NCBI RefSeq assembly: GCF_025979885.1
Contig: NZ_CP110139.1
Location: 3,053,501-3,117,500, forward strand
Source of the DNA: Hymenobacter sp. YIM 151500-1
Lineage (GTDB): Bacteria; Bacteroidota; Bacteroidia; Cytophagales; Hymenobacteraceae
Length of the DNA stretch: 64,000 bases
Direction: 5' to 3'
Below the pieces are notes generated by a model. The model did not search any database. It was not told where the DNA came from and was given only the letters and a program-made list of their open reading frames with translations. How positions within the stretch are numbered: the stretch's first letter is position 1; each line of letters starts with the position of its first letter. Position numbers and translations under genes: made by a program. Below are positions 57,513 through 64,000 of this stretch, piece by piece.

Positions 57513-59345
57513 CTACTCGGTAGCCAGCAAATCAGCGCTGCGCTTTACAAACGCAGTTAGCGCCTCACCTTTCAGCATACCCTGCGCCAGCAGAGCGAGG
57601 TCAAACGCCTGGCGGGCCAGCTTGGCGCTGGCATCGGCGTCGGCGCGCAGCACGCGCTGGGCCACGGGATGATTGGCATTCACGCTCACGGTATAGGAGT
57701 CGGGCAGAGAGCCGAACATCTGCATACCGCCGCCACCGCCCACGCGCTGCATGTCCTTCATGCGGCGCATAAACTCCGGCAGCGTAATGATAACCGGCGC
57801 GTCCTGCGGCGACAATGCTTCCACCTGCACGTGCATGTGCTCGTTGCTCACGGCCTGCGTAAACAGCTCCTGCAACTTGGTTTTGTCGTCGTCGCTGAGC
57901 ACGCTCTCGGTGGCTTCTTCCTTCTCGATGAGCTTGCTGATGGTGTCGGCGTCGACGCGCTTGAAGGTGGTTTTTTCGAGCTTCTGCTCCAGCTGCCCGA
58001 TAAAGTGCGGGTCGAGCACGGCGTCGAGCTTGAGCACATCGTAGCCGCGGTCGGTGGCGGCCGAAACAAAGGCATGCTGGGCTTCGGCGTCGGTGGTGTA
58101 CAGCACCACCGTTTGGCCGTTTTTGTCCTGCTGGTTGGCTTGGATGAACTCCTGGTACTCGGTCAGGGTGAAGAACTTACCGGCCGTGTTTTGTACCAGC
58201 GCAAAGTCCTTGGCCTTGTCGTAGAATTTCTCATCCGACAACATGCCGTACTTCACAAACAGGCTGATGTCGGGCCACTTTTCCTCGAAGCCTGCGCGGT
58301 CCTTGCGGAACAGCTCGGCCAGCTTGTCGGCTACCTTTTTGGTAATGTAGGTGTTGATTTTGCGCACATTGGCGTCGGCTTGCAGGAAACTGCGCGACAC
58401 GTTGAGCGGAATGTCGGGCGAGTCGATGACGCCGTGCAGCAACATTAGGAACTCCGGCACCACGTCCTTCACCTCATCGGTGATAAACACCTGGCGCGAG
58501 TAGAGCTGAATCTTGTTGCGCTGGAACTGCAGCTCGTCCTTCACCTTGGGGAAGTACAGAATACCCGTCAGGTTGAACGGATAGTCCACGTTGAGGTGAA
58601 TCCAGAACAGCGGCGCCTCCGAAAACGGATATAGCTCCTGGTAGAACTTGGTGTAGTCCTCGTCGGTCAGCTCCGAGGGCTGCTTGGTCCAGATGGGGGC
58701 CGTCTGGTTGATTACCTGGCCTTCAAACTCGATTTCGACGGGCAGAAACTTGCAGTACTTGTTCAGGATGCCCCGCAGGCGCTGGGGCTCCAGAAACTCC
58801 TCGGAGTCTTCGGCTACGTGCAGCACCACATCGGTGCCGCGCTCGGCCTTATCGGTGGTTTCGAGGCTGAACTCAGTGCTGCCGTCGCAGGTCCAGTGGG
58901 CGGCTTCGGTGCCTTCCTGGTAGCTCTTAGAGAAGATTTCAACCTCCTTGGCCACCATAAACGCCGAGTAGAAGCCCAGCCCGAACTGCCCGATAATTTG
59001 GTCTTTGGCCGCGGCATCCTGGGTTTTGTACTTCTCTACAAACTCGGTGGCACCCGAGAAGGCAATCTGGTTGATGTACTTCTTGATTTCCTCGGCCGTC
59101 ATGCCCAGGCCGCGGTCCGAAACCATGATGGTGCGCTTGTCTTTATCCACGCTCACCGTCACTTTCAGCTCGCCCAGCTCACCCTTGTACTCGCCCAACT
59201 GGGCCAGGCTGCGCAGCTTCTGCGTGGCATCCACGGCGTTGCTGACCAGCTCTCGCAGGAAGATTTCGTGGTCGGAGTACAGGAATTTCTTGATGATGGG
59301 GAAGATATTCTCGGTGTGAATCGAGATGCTACCTTTCTCTTGCAT
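57513..59345 (-). CDS. htpG: molecular chaperone HtpG (bacterial Hsp90)
   Basis: 610 residues, usual length. The ATG at 59345 gives MQEKGSISIHTENIFPIIKK; the open frame beyond it is not family sequence. GHKL ATPase motifs: LRELVSNAVDATQKLRSL, VSDRGLGMTAEEI and IGQFGLGFYSAFMVAKEVEI. The middle and C-terminal domains follow (NKIQLYSRQVFITDEVKDVV; LPDSYTVSVNANHPVAQRVL). It folds or remodels client proteins with DnaK. A palindrome upstream may be part of its control. Confidence 0.97.
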   Translation of the reverse strand: MQEKGSISIHTENIFPIIKKFLYSDHEIFLRELVSNAVDATQKLRSLAQLGEYKGELGELKVTVSVDKDKRTIMVSDRGLGMTAEEIKKYINQIAFSGATEFVEKYKTQDAAAKDQIIGQFGLGFYSAFMVAKEVEIFSKSYQEGTEAAHWTCDGSTEFSLETTDKAERGTDVVLHVAEDSEEFLEPQRLRGILNKYCKFLPVEIEFEGQVINQTAPIWTKQPSELTDEDYTKFYQELYPFSEAPLFWIHLNVDYPFNLTGILYFPKVKDELQFQRNKIQLYSRQVFITDEVKDVVPEFLMLLHGVIDSPDIPLNVSRSFLQADANVRKINTYITKKVADKLAELFRKDRAGFEEKWPDISLFVKYGMLSDEKFYDKAKDFALVQNTAGKFFTLTEYQEFIQANQQDKNGQTVVLYTTDAEAQHAFVSAATDRGYDVLKLDAVLDPHFIGQLEQKLEKTTFKRVDADTISKLIEKEEATESVLSDDDKTKLQELFTQAVSNEHMHVQVEALSPQDAPVIITLPEFMRRMKDMQRVGGGGGMQMFGSLPDSYTVSVNANHPVAQRVLRADADASAKLARQAFDLALLAQGMLKGEALTAFVKRSADLLATE

Positions 59346-59453
59346 AGTGCGTTGGAAAAGAGGAGTGAAAACGAAAACCGGCGCGGGCCAGCTGGCAGAC
59401 CAGCCAACCACGCTGCCCGGCCGCCTCCAAATCGTATTCCAGTTCGCGCCCGG

Positions 59454-59468
59454 CTGTCAGTTTGACAG
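59454..59468 (-). promoter_or_regulatory. palindrome upstream of htpG (candidate operator)
   Basis: CTGTCA-GTT-TGACAG, a perfect 6-bp inverted repeat with 3-base spacer, 109 bases before the htpG ATG. A weak -7-like TACGATTTG lies at 59429-59437 between them. A heat-shock or stress regulator site is plausible but unproven. Confidence 0.4.
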
Positions 59469-59524
59469 CGCCGCCGCTTCAAACATAGGACCCCACCCCG
59501 GCCCTTCCCCTCTTGCTTTACCAA

Positions 59525-60001
59525 TTATACCGGTATGCTGGCTGAGCAGTTCAGGCCCGAATCGGGGTGGGCCTGCTCCCACTGCCGCTCCAACTGTTCG
59601 GCCAGCAGGGCTGAGCCGGTCAGCCAGTCGAGGGCGGCGGGAATGTCGGAGAAAAACTGAATTTCGGCGCAGGGGTAGCGGCGGCTATCAGCCAGCACAC
59701 TTTCCAGCACCAGCTGGTTGTGCAGCCCCAGGGGTAGAATAAGCGCCACGGTGCGCACAGCCAGCCCCGCAAACTGCGGCAGCCACACGTCGCTGAGCCA
59801 TGCCTGCTCATCAATGCTCACCAGCGGCAGGTGGGCAATATCGGCCAGCCAGCCGGTAACGCGGTCCTGCTGCGTACTCATTAGCAGCTGCTTAAAAGCA
59901 GCCCGAAAACTCGCGCCCGTCAGGGGGCCGTGCCATTCCCACCGCAGCACGCGTAAATCAGCTTCTACCTGAACGTATAACGATTCAAAGACACAAAACA
60001 T
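59525..60001 (-). CDS. STAS-like protein of unknown function
   Basis: 158 residues, no signal or membrane helix. The pattern of strands and helices (VEADLRVLRWEWHGPLTGAS, FKQLLMSTQQDRVTGWLADI, QAWLSDVWLPQFAGLAVRTV and CAEIQFFSDIPAALDWLTGS) resembles the SpoIIAA/STAS fold seen in many Hymenobacter proteins, from memory. A role in binding or regulation is possible. Assignment rests on pattern only. Confidence 0.7.
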   Translation of the reverse strand: MFCVFESLYVQVEADLRVLRWEWHGPLTGASFRAAFKQLLMSTQQDRVTGWLADIAHLPLVSIDEQAWLSDVWLPQFAGLAVRTVALILPLGLHNQLVLESVLADSRRYPCAEIQFFSDIPAALDWLTGSALLAEQLERQWEQAHPDSGLNCSASIPV

Positions 60002-60096
60002 GGCACAGACGCTTAACCAGCCGAGCTTAGCAACTGGATTAGCGAATGTAGCAGGCTATACTAGCTATAATATGAATTCTCGACTATACACATTTT

Positions 60097-60279
60097 CTAC
60101 TCGGCGAAATGGTACATTTTCTTGTTTGCCAAAGTAGCTTCCAGTTGTTCGGCGGGCACCCGAGCCGAGGCGGGAACAGCGGCTTGAGCCTGCGCCGGGT
60201 TACTAGCGGGCACCAGCGGCTTGCGGTAGCCGTAGCGCGACAAGCGGTAAGCGAATGGGCGCCGGGCAGAGCCGCTCAT
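60097..60279 (-). CDS. candidate small protein (60 residues), second of an overlapping pair
   Basis: Begins with ATGA at 60279, sharing it with the stop of the preceding ORF (60276-60279), the hallmark of translational coupling. The sequence starts MSGSARRPFAYRLSRYGYRK (strongly basic), then an Ala/Pro-rich middle (AQAQAAVPASARVPAEQLEA) and ends KKMYHFAE. It matches no family I know. Weak evidence: overlap plus good codon use, in a gap otherwise without genes. Confidence 0.35.
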   Translation of the reverse strand: MSGSARRPFAYRLSRYGYRKPLVPASNPAQAQAAVPASARVPAEQLEATLANKKMYHFAE

Positions 60280-60377
60280 ACAAACAGCACTTCGGCAGTT
60301 CCGGCAGCGGGCGTTTTCACGGCCGGCCGCAACGCGCCTATTACGCGGCGGAGCAAACGAATAGCAACAGTTTTCAT
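60276..60377 (-). CDS. candidate tiny protein (33 residues), first of an overlapping pair
   Basis: ATG at 60377, MKTVAIRLLRRVIGALRPAV followed by KTPAAGTAEVLFV, ending in the ATGA overlap. Arg-rich amphipathic helix of the type seen in small membrane-active peptides, or simply a leader for the next ORF. Not large enough for confident calling; a -7-like ACCTTTG lies about 25 bases upstream (minus strand). Confidence 0.3.
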   Translation of the reverse strand: MKTVAIRLLRRVIGALRPAVKTPAAGTAEVLFV

Positions 60378-60545
60378 GGGCGTGGCTAAAAATTAAAGGA
60401 CGCCACAAAGGTCGCCGGCAGGTATTGCGCCAAGGTTGTCAGGGAGTTATGCTTTCGTAAAATGCAACACCCTGCCCTCGGGAAGCGGAGAGTCGTATTC
60501 TGGTTTTTCCGCTTACATTTGTTTTCCTGGCAAAACCTGCTGCTC

Positions 60546-60887
60546 ATGCGCGCACTCCGTTCCCGGTTGGCTGTAGTCCTGCTCCTGTGCTTTGCACGGG
60601 TGCTGCTGCCCGATGCCTGGGTATTGGCGCTGCACGCCCATCAGCACACTACCCACGAGCCCACGCAGGCGCCGGGCTGGCCCAAGGGCAAATCCTTGCT
60701 GTCGGCCAAGCACCAGCACTGCGACACCGACCAGTTCTTTAAGTCGGCCTTTGAGGCTCCTTTGCCCGTGGTGCTGCCGGTGGCCGCCCGTGGCACGGCA
60801 GCGCCGGTGCTTACCGTGGCCACGGTACCGGGTTACGCGGCGCCCTGTTTCCACCCGGCCCTGCGCGGGCCGCCCAGCCGGAGCTAG
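60546..60887 (+). CDS. His-rich exported protein upstream of the TonB receptor
   Basis: 113 residues from the ATG at 60546 (an earlier frame opens at 60462). A hydrophobic N-terminus (SRLAVVLLLCFARVLLPDAW) is a signal or anchor. Then LALHAHQHTTHEP and AKHQHCDTDQFFKSAFEA give clusters of His/Cys/Asp. The C-terminus is hydrophobic-poor and Pro-rich. Similar small His-rich proteins precede ZnuD-like TonB receptors in Bacteroidota, from memory, suggesting periplasmic metal handling. No named domain recognised. Confidence 0.75.
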   Translation: MRALRSRLAVVLLLCFARVLLPDAWVLALHAHQHTTHEPTQAPGWPKGKSLLSAKHQHCDTDQFFKSAFEAPLPVVLPVAARGTAAPVLTVATVPGYAAPCFHPALRGPPSRS

Positions 60888-61058
60888 CTTCTGAGGCTGC
60901 CTTGTGCGTGTGTTCGGCAACGTCCGGGCTACGCTTTTGTAGCTGCTTGGCTTGCTTAGTTGCGCGGCGCGCGGCTGAATGTCGGTACTCGTACTGGGCT
61001 AGTGCAGCGTGTGGCGGCCGGTTTAGTTTCTGCCGGTAGGTTTCTCTTCTTTTCGTTT

Positions 61059-63467
61059 ATGCTTTTTTCTTCTCCGGGCCTGCTCCGGAGGGCAGTGCAG
61101 CGTGGGCTGTGGCTAAGTCTGCTGTGGACGGTGGCCGGGCCCGTGGTGGCGCAGTCTTCCCCGGCAGAGTGCGCCCTGCTGCTCAGCGGCCGCGTGCAGG
61201 ACCACGAGTCCCGGCAGGTGCTGGCCGGGGCTACAGTGGTGGTGCTGGAAACTCAGCAAGCCACGCAAACTGAGGCCGACGGCCACTACCACCTGGACCT
61301 CTGCCCTGGCACTTACCGCGTGCAGGTAACATTTGTGGGCTACGCTCCCGAAACCGTGGAGGTACGCGTGGCCGGCACTGTTATCCGCGACTTCCGCCTC
61401 CACCCCGACGCCGTGGCCCTGAAAAGCGCCGTGGTGCAGGGGCAGCGCGTGATGCTTCCCTCGGCTCAGGCCACGGCCACACTCAGCGGCGAAGCCTTGC
61501 AGCAAACCCGCGGGCAAAGCCTGGGCGAAGCCTTGCGGAAGGTGACGGGCGTAACGGCCATCCAGACCGGGCCCAGCATCTTTAAGCCCATGGTGCACGG
61601 CCTGCACTCCAACCGCCTGACTTTGCTCAACAACGGCGTGCGGCAGGAAGGCCAGCAGTGGGGCCAGGACCACGGCCCCGAGCTGGACCCGTTTCTGGCC
61701 TCGCAGCTGACCGTGGTAAAGGGCGCCTCAGCCGTGCGCTACGGCTCCGATGCCCTGGGTGGCGTGGTGCTGGTGCAGCCCCCGCCCCTGCGCGACACGG
61801 CTGGGGTGGGTGGCGAAGCGCACCTGGTGGGCATGAGCAACAACGGCCTGGGGGCGGCTTCGGCCCGGCTCGATGGCAACCTGCGCCGCCTGCCGGCCCT
61901 GAGCTGGCGGGCCCAGGGCACGGTGCGCCGCGCCGCCACGGCCCGCACGCCGGAGTATAATATTGCCAACTCGGCATTTGCCGAATACAACTACTCGGGG
62001 GCCCTGGGCTGGCGCAAGCCCACGTACGGTGTCGAGGCCTTTTTCAGCCAGTACAACACCCGGATTGGGCTGTTTCCGGTGCCCGATGGTAGCCTGGAGG
62101 ACATTCAGCGGGCGGCGGGGCTGCGGCGGCCCTTGGTGACGTCGGAGTTCAGCTACGACATTGAGCGGCCCTACCAGCAGGTGCGCCACGACTTGCTGAA
62201 GCTCACCGGGTTTGTGCGCACCGGCGCAGCGGGCCGCCTCACGGCCACCGTAGCCCGGCAGGTAGACTTTCGGAGTGAGTTTGACAAGTACGGGCAGCGC
62301 AATGATGAGCGGGCGGCCCGCAACCTGCCCGAGCTGGACTACCGCAACCGCACCACCACCGCCGATGTGGCCTGGGAGCACCGGACCTGGCGCGGGCTCA
62401 CGGGCAGCATTGGGCTGAGCGGCACCTACCAGAGCAACACCTACCGGCCCGGCAGCCGCTTTTTCATTCCCTACTACACCAACCTGGTGGGCGGGGTGTA
62501 CTGGCTGGAAAGCTGGCAGCACGGACGGTGGCAGCTGGAAGGCGGCCTGCGCCTGGACCGCCGCGACCTAACCACCAAGCGCCCGGAGCGCGTGGCCGGC
62601 GAGTTTGCGGTGCGCGAAGAGCGGTTCCGGTTCACCACGCCGGCCGCCTCGCTGGGCGCCATCTGGGACCCCGGCGCCCACCTGACCCTGCGCGCCGACG
62701 CCTCCCTGACCCGCCGGGCCCCGGCCGCCAACGAGCGGGCCAGCCGCGGGGTGCACAACGGCATCTACGAGGAAGGCTACGACATCAGCCGCCCGGCTGG
62801 GGCCCGTGGCCTGACGCCGGAAACCGCCTGGCACACGGCCCTCACGGCCACCTGGCACGACAACCCGCGCCTGAACGGGGAGCTGACCGTGTACCAGACC
62901 CTGTTCGACGGCTACATCTACCAGACCATCATTGAACCGGTGCTCACGGTGCGGGGTCGCTTTCCGAGCTACCGCTACCAGCAAACCGACGCCTCATTCC
63001 GCGGGGTAGACGCCACGGCGACCTACCAACTGGCTTCGCGCTGGCTGCTGGGGGCCAAAGCTGCCGTAGTGGTGGAGCGTGACCGGACCCGCCGCGACTA
63101 CCTCATCCTGGCCCCCGCCGACCGCCTAGAAGCCTCCCTGCGCCACGATGTGCGCCTGCCCGCCGCCACCCGGTTTTCGGGGGCATATGCCCAGCTGAGC
63201 GGCTTGGGCGTGCGCCGCCAGACCCGCACTCCGGAGGCCGTAGCCGAGGGGCTGGTGGATTACACCGCCGCCCCGCCCGGCTACGCCCTGCTCAACGCCG
63301 AGCTGGGCACCACCTTCCGCCTGGCCGGCCACCCGCTCGATGTGAACCTGAGCGGTACCAACCTGCTCAACACCACCTACCGGGACTACCTCAACCGCTA
63401 CCGCTACTACCTCCACGAGATGGGGCGCAACGTGAGCGTGCGGGTCCGCATTCCGCTGGGTAAGTAA
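61059..63467 (+). CDS. TonB-dependent receptor, ZnuD-like with carboxypeptidase-like N-domain
   Basis: 802 residues from the ATG at 61059 (SPGLLRRAVQRGLWLSLLWT signal peptide; the open frame starts at 60960). An N-terminal carboxypeptidase-regulatory-like domain (LSGRVQDHESRQVLAGATVV) is followed by the plug (PMVHGLHSNRLTLLNNGVRQ, then EGQQWGQDHGPELDPFLASQ), and a 22-strand barrel ending in an aromatic-poor RIPLGK. The HSNR and QDHGPE segments resemble zinc-receptor plugs. It imports a metal or metal chelate across the outer membrane with TonB-ExbBD. With the His-rich neighbour and the next lipoprotein it forms a probable three-gene uptake unit. Confidence 0.92.
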   Translation: MLFSSPGLLRRAVQRGLWLSLLWTVAGPVVAQSSPAECALLLSGRVQDHESRQVLAGATVVVLETQQATQTEADGHYHLDLCPGTYRVQVTFVGYAPETVEVRVAGTVIRDFRLHPDAVALKSAVVQGQRVMLPSAQATATLSGEALQQTRGQSLGEALRKVTGVTAIQTGPSIFKPMVHGLHSNRLTLLNNGVRQEGQQWGQDHGPELDPFLASQLTVVKGASAVRYGSDALGGVVLVQPPPLRDTAGVGGEAHLVGMSNNGLGAASARLDGNLRRLPALSWRAQGTVRRAATARTPEYNIANSAFAEYNYSGALGWRKPTYGVEAFFSQYNTRIGLFPVPDGSLEDIQRAAGLRRPLVTSEFSYDIERPYQQVRHDLLKLTGFVRTGAAGRLTATVARQVDFRSEFDKYGQRNDERAARNLPELDYRNRTTTADVAWEHRTWRGLTGSIGLSGTYQSNTYRPGSRFFIPYYTNLVGGVYWLESWQHGRWQLEGGLRLDRRDLTTKRPERVAGEFAVREERFRFTTPAASLGAIWDPGAHLTLRADASLTRRAPAANERASRGVHNGIYEEGYDISRPAGARGLTPETAWHTALTATWHDNPRLNGELTVYQTLFDGYIYQTIIEPVLTVRGRFPSYRYQQTDASFRGVDATATYQLASRWLLGAKAAVVVERDRTRRDYLILAPADRLEASLRHDVRLPAATRFSGAYAQLSGLGVRRQTRTPEAVAEGLVDYTAAPPGYALLNAELGTTFRLAGHPLDVNLSGTNLLNTTYRDYLNRYRYYLHEMGRNVSVRVRIPLGK

Positions 63468-63536
63468 CGGGTAAGCACCGGCTTTTTGCTTTTGCTTTCA
63501 TTCCTCTTTTTCATCTCCTTCGTTCCCTTCACTCTT

Positions 63537-64000
63537 ATGAAAAACCTTCAATTCCGTCCCTTCTGGCTGGCCTTGCTGCTGGCAGCTCCTTTGGCTACCC
63601 TGACTTCCTGCGACGATGACGACCCCCAGCCCGAAGAAGACAACGAGCTGATTACAACCGTGCGCTACACCCTGACGCCTACCTCGGGCACGGGCACGCC
63701 CGTGACGGTGGAGTGGAAAGACGCGGATGGTGACGGCGGCGCGGCTCCGGTTATCGGCACGCTTCGCCTGGCTCCCAATACCACCTACAACGCCACCATT
63801 ACCCTGCTCGACGAGTCGAAGAGCCCCGCCGAGAGCATCACCGACGAAATCAGCAAGGAAAAAGAAGACCACCTGTTTGTGTATACGCCGGCGCCGGCGG
63901 GCCTGCTGACGGTGACCATCACGGACAAAGACGCCAAAAACCTTGACGTGGGCCTGACCTCGCGCGTGCAAACCGCGGCGGCGGCCTCGGGTACCCTGCG
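63537..64000 (+). CDS. lipoprotein, 'type 1 periplasmic binding fold'-like, truncated by window
   Basis: Starts MKNLQFRPFWLALLLAAPLA; lipobox after a second hydrophobic block (ATLTSC, Cys25), then an Asp/Glu-rich run (DDDDPQPEEDNE) and beta-sandwich-like repeats (TTVRYTLTPTSGTGTPVTVE, APVIGTLRLAPNTTYNATIT). It is open at 64000, so the C-terminus lies beyond the window. In Bacteroidota such lipoproteins accompany ZnuD-like receptors and are proposed to bind the imported metal at the cell surface. 69 bases separate it from the receptor stop, so they are probably co-transcribed. Confidence 0.85.
   Translation, partial: MKNLQFRPFWLALLLAAPLATLTSCDDDDPQPEEDNELITTVRYTLTPTSGTGTPVTVEWKDADGDGGAAPVIGTLRLAPNTTYNATITLLDESKSPAESITDEISKEKEDHLFVYTPAPAGLLTVTITDKDAKNLDVGLTSRVQTAAAASGTL

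Overview
The window comes from a GC-rich Bacteroidota chromosome, most likely a Hymenobacter-type member of the Cytophagales. Three things point there. It carries a complete gldKLMN type IX secretion/gliding core with PorP/SprF-like and SprE/PorW-like genes. Several genes have the Bacteroidota -7 promoter box TAnnTTTG. The gene families (PafA-type phosphatase, DUF4271, YwqK-type lipoprotein, SusC/ZnuD-like TonB receptor) are typical of the phylum. The genus name is inferred from this gene content; no database search was possible.

Layout. 1-5.2 kb: an FkbM methyltransferase, small membrane proteins, a tRNA-Thr(CGT), a disordered one-helix protein, a small HExxH-like protein, an NlpC/P60 endopeptidase and a YkvA/DUF1232 protein. 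5.2-12.8 kb: a same-strand tetR-tolC-adaptor-RND efflux operon that ends in an acyl-carrier-protein-like gene with threonine at the phosphopantetheine position. 13-17 kb: ispF, an M28 peptidase and a LutB-like Fe-S protein. 17.1-18.7 kb: a HipBST-type toxin-antitoxin locus behind an AT-rich, palindrome-bearing promoter, carrying two lesions: a one-base loss in a T run in hipS, and a T-to-C change that removes an overlapping hipS stop/hipT start. 18.8-29.7 kb: mostly housekeeping and membrane genes: a channel-like protein, sdaA, msrB, nnr, a UbiA-like protein, DUF6766, ppa, pafA and a HAD phosphatase.

29.8-35.9 kb: a Bacteroidota F-type ATP synthase operon (atpZ-like, small membrane protein, atpB, atpE, atpF, atpH, atpA, atpG) without the beta and epsilon genes. 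36-49.8 kb: sprE/porW-like, PBP1A, uvrC and gldN-gldM-gldL-gldK preceded by a porP/sprF-like gene, so much of the type IX secretion machinery lies within about 14 kb. 49.8-59.4 kb: hemD, DUF4271, a WecA/MraY-type transferase, lipB, a phosphosugar isomerase, yraN, a YwqK-type lipoprotein and htpG. 59.5-64 kb: a STAS-like protein, two tiny overlapping candidate ORFs, then a His-rich exported protein, a ZnuD-like TonB receptor and a lipoprotein cut by the window edge, together a probable metal-uptake locus.

A recurring feature is that many gaps between genes are filled by inverted repeats. Some belong to shared families: CGCCTCACCCCC-type arms at 9.1 and 56.1 kb, and AAGCTTGCAGCTT-type words at 10.4, 26.9 and 30.7 kb. 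Others are locus-specific. Several begin in the stop codon of the upstream gene, and one spans exactly from the ponA stop to the uvrC start. The damaged hip locus, the Thr-substituted carrier protein and these intergenic palindromes are the parts most worth following up.
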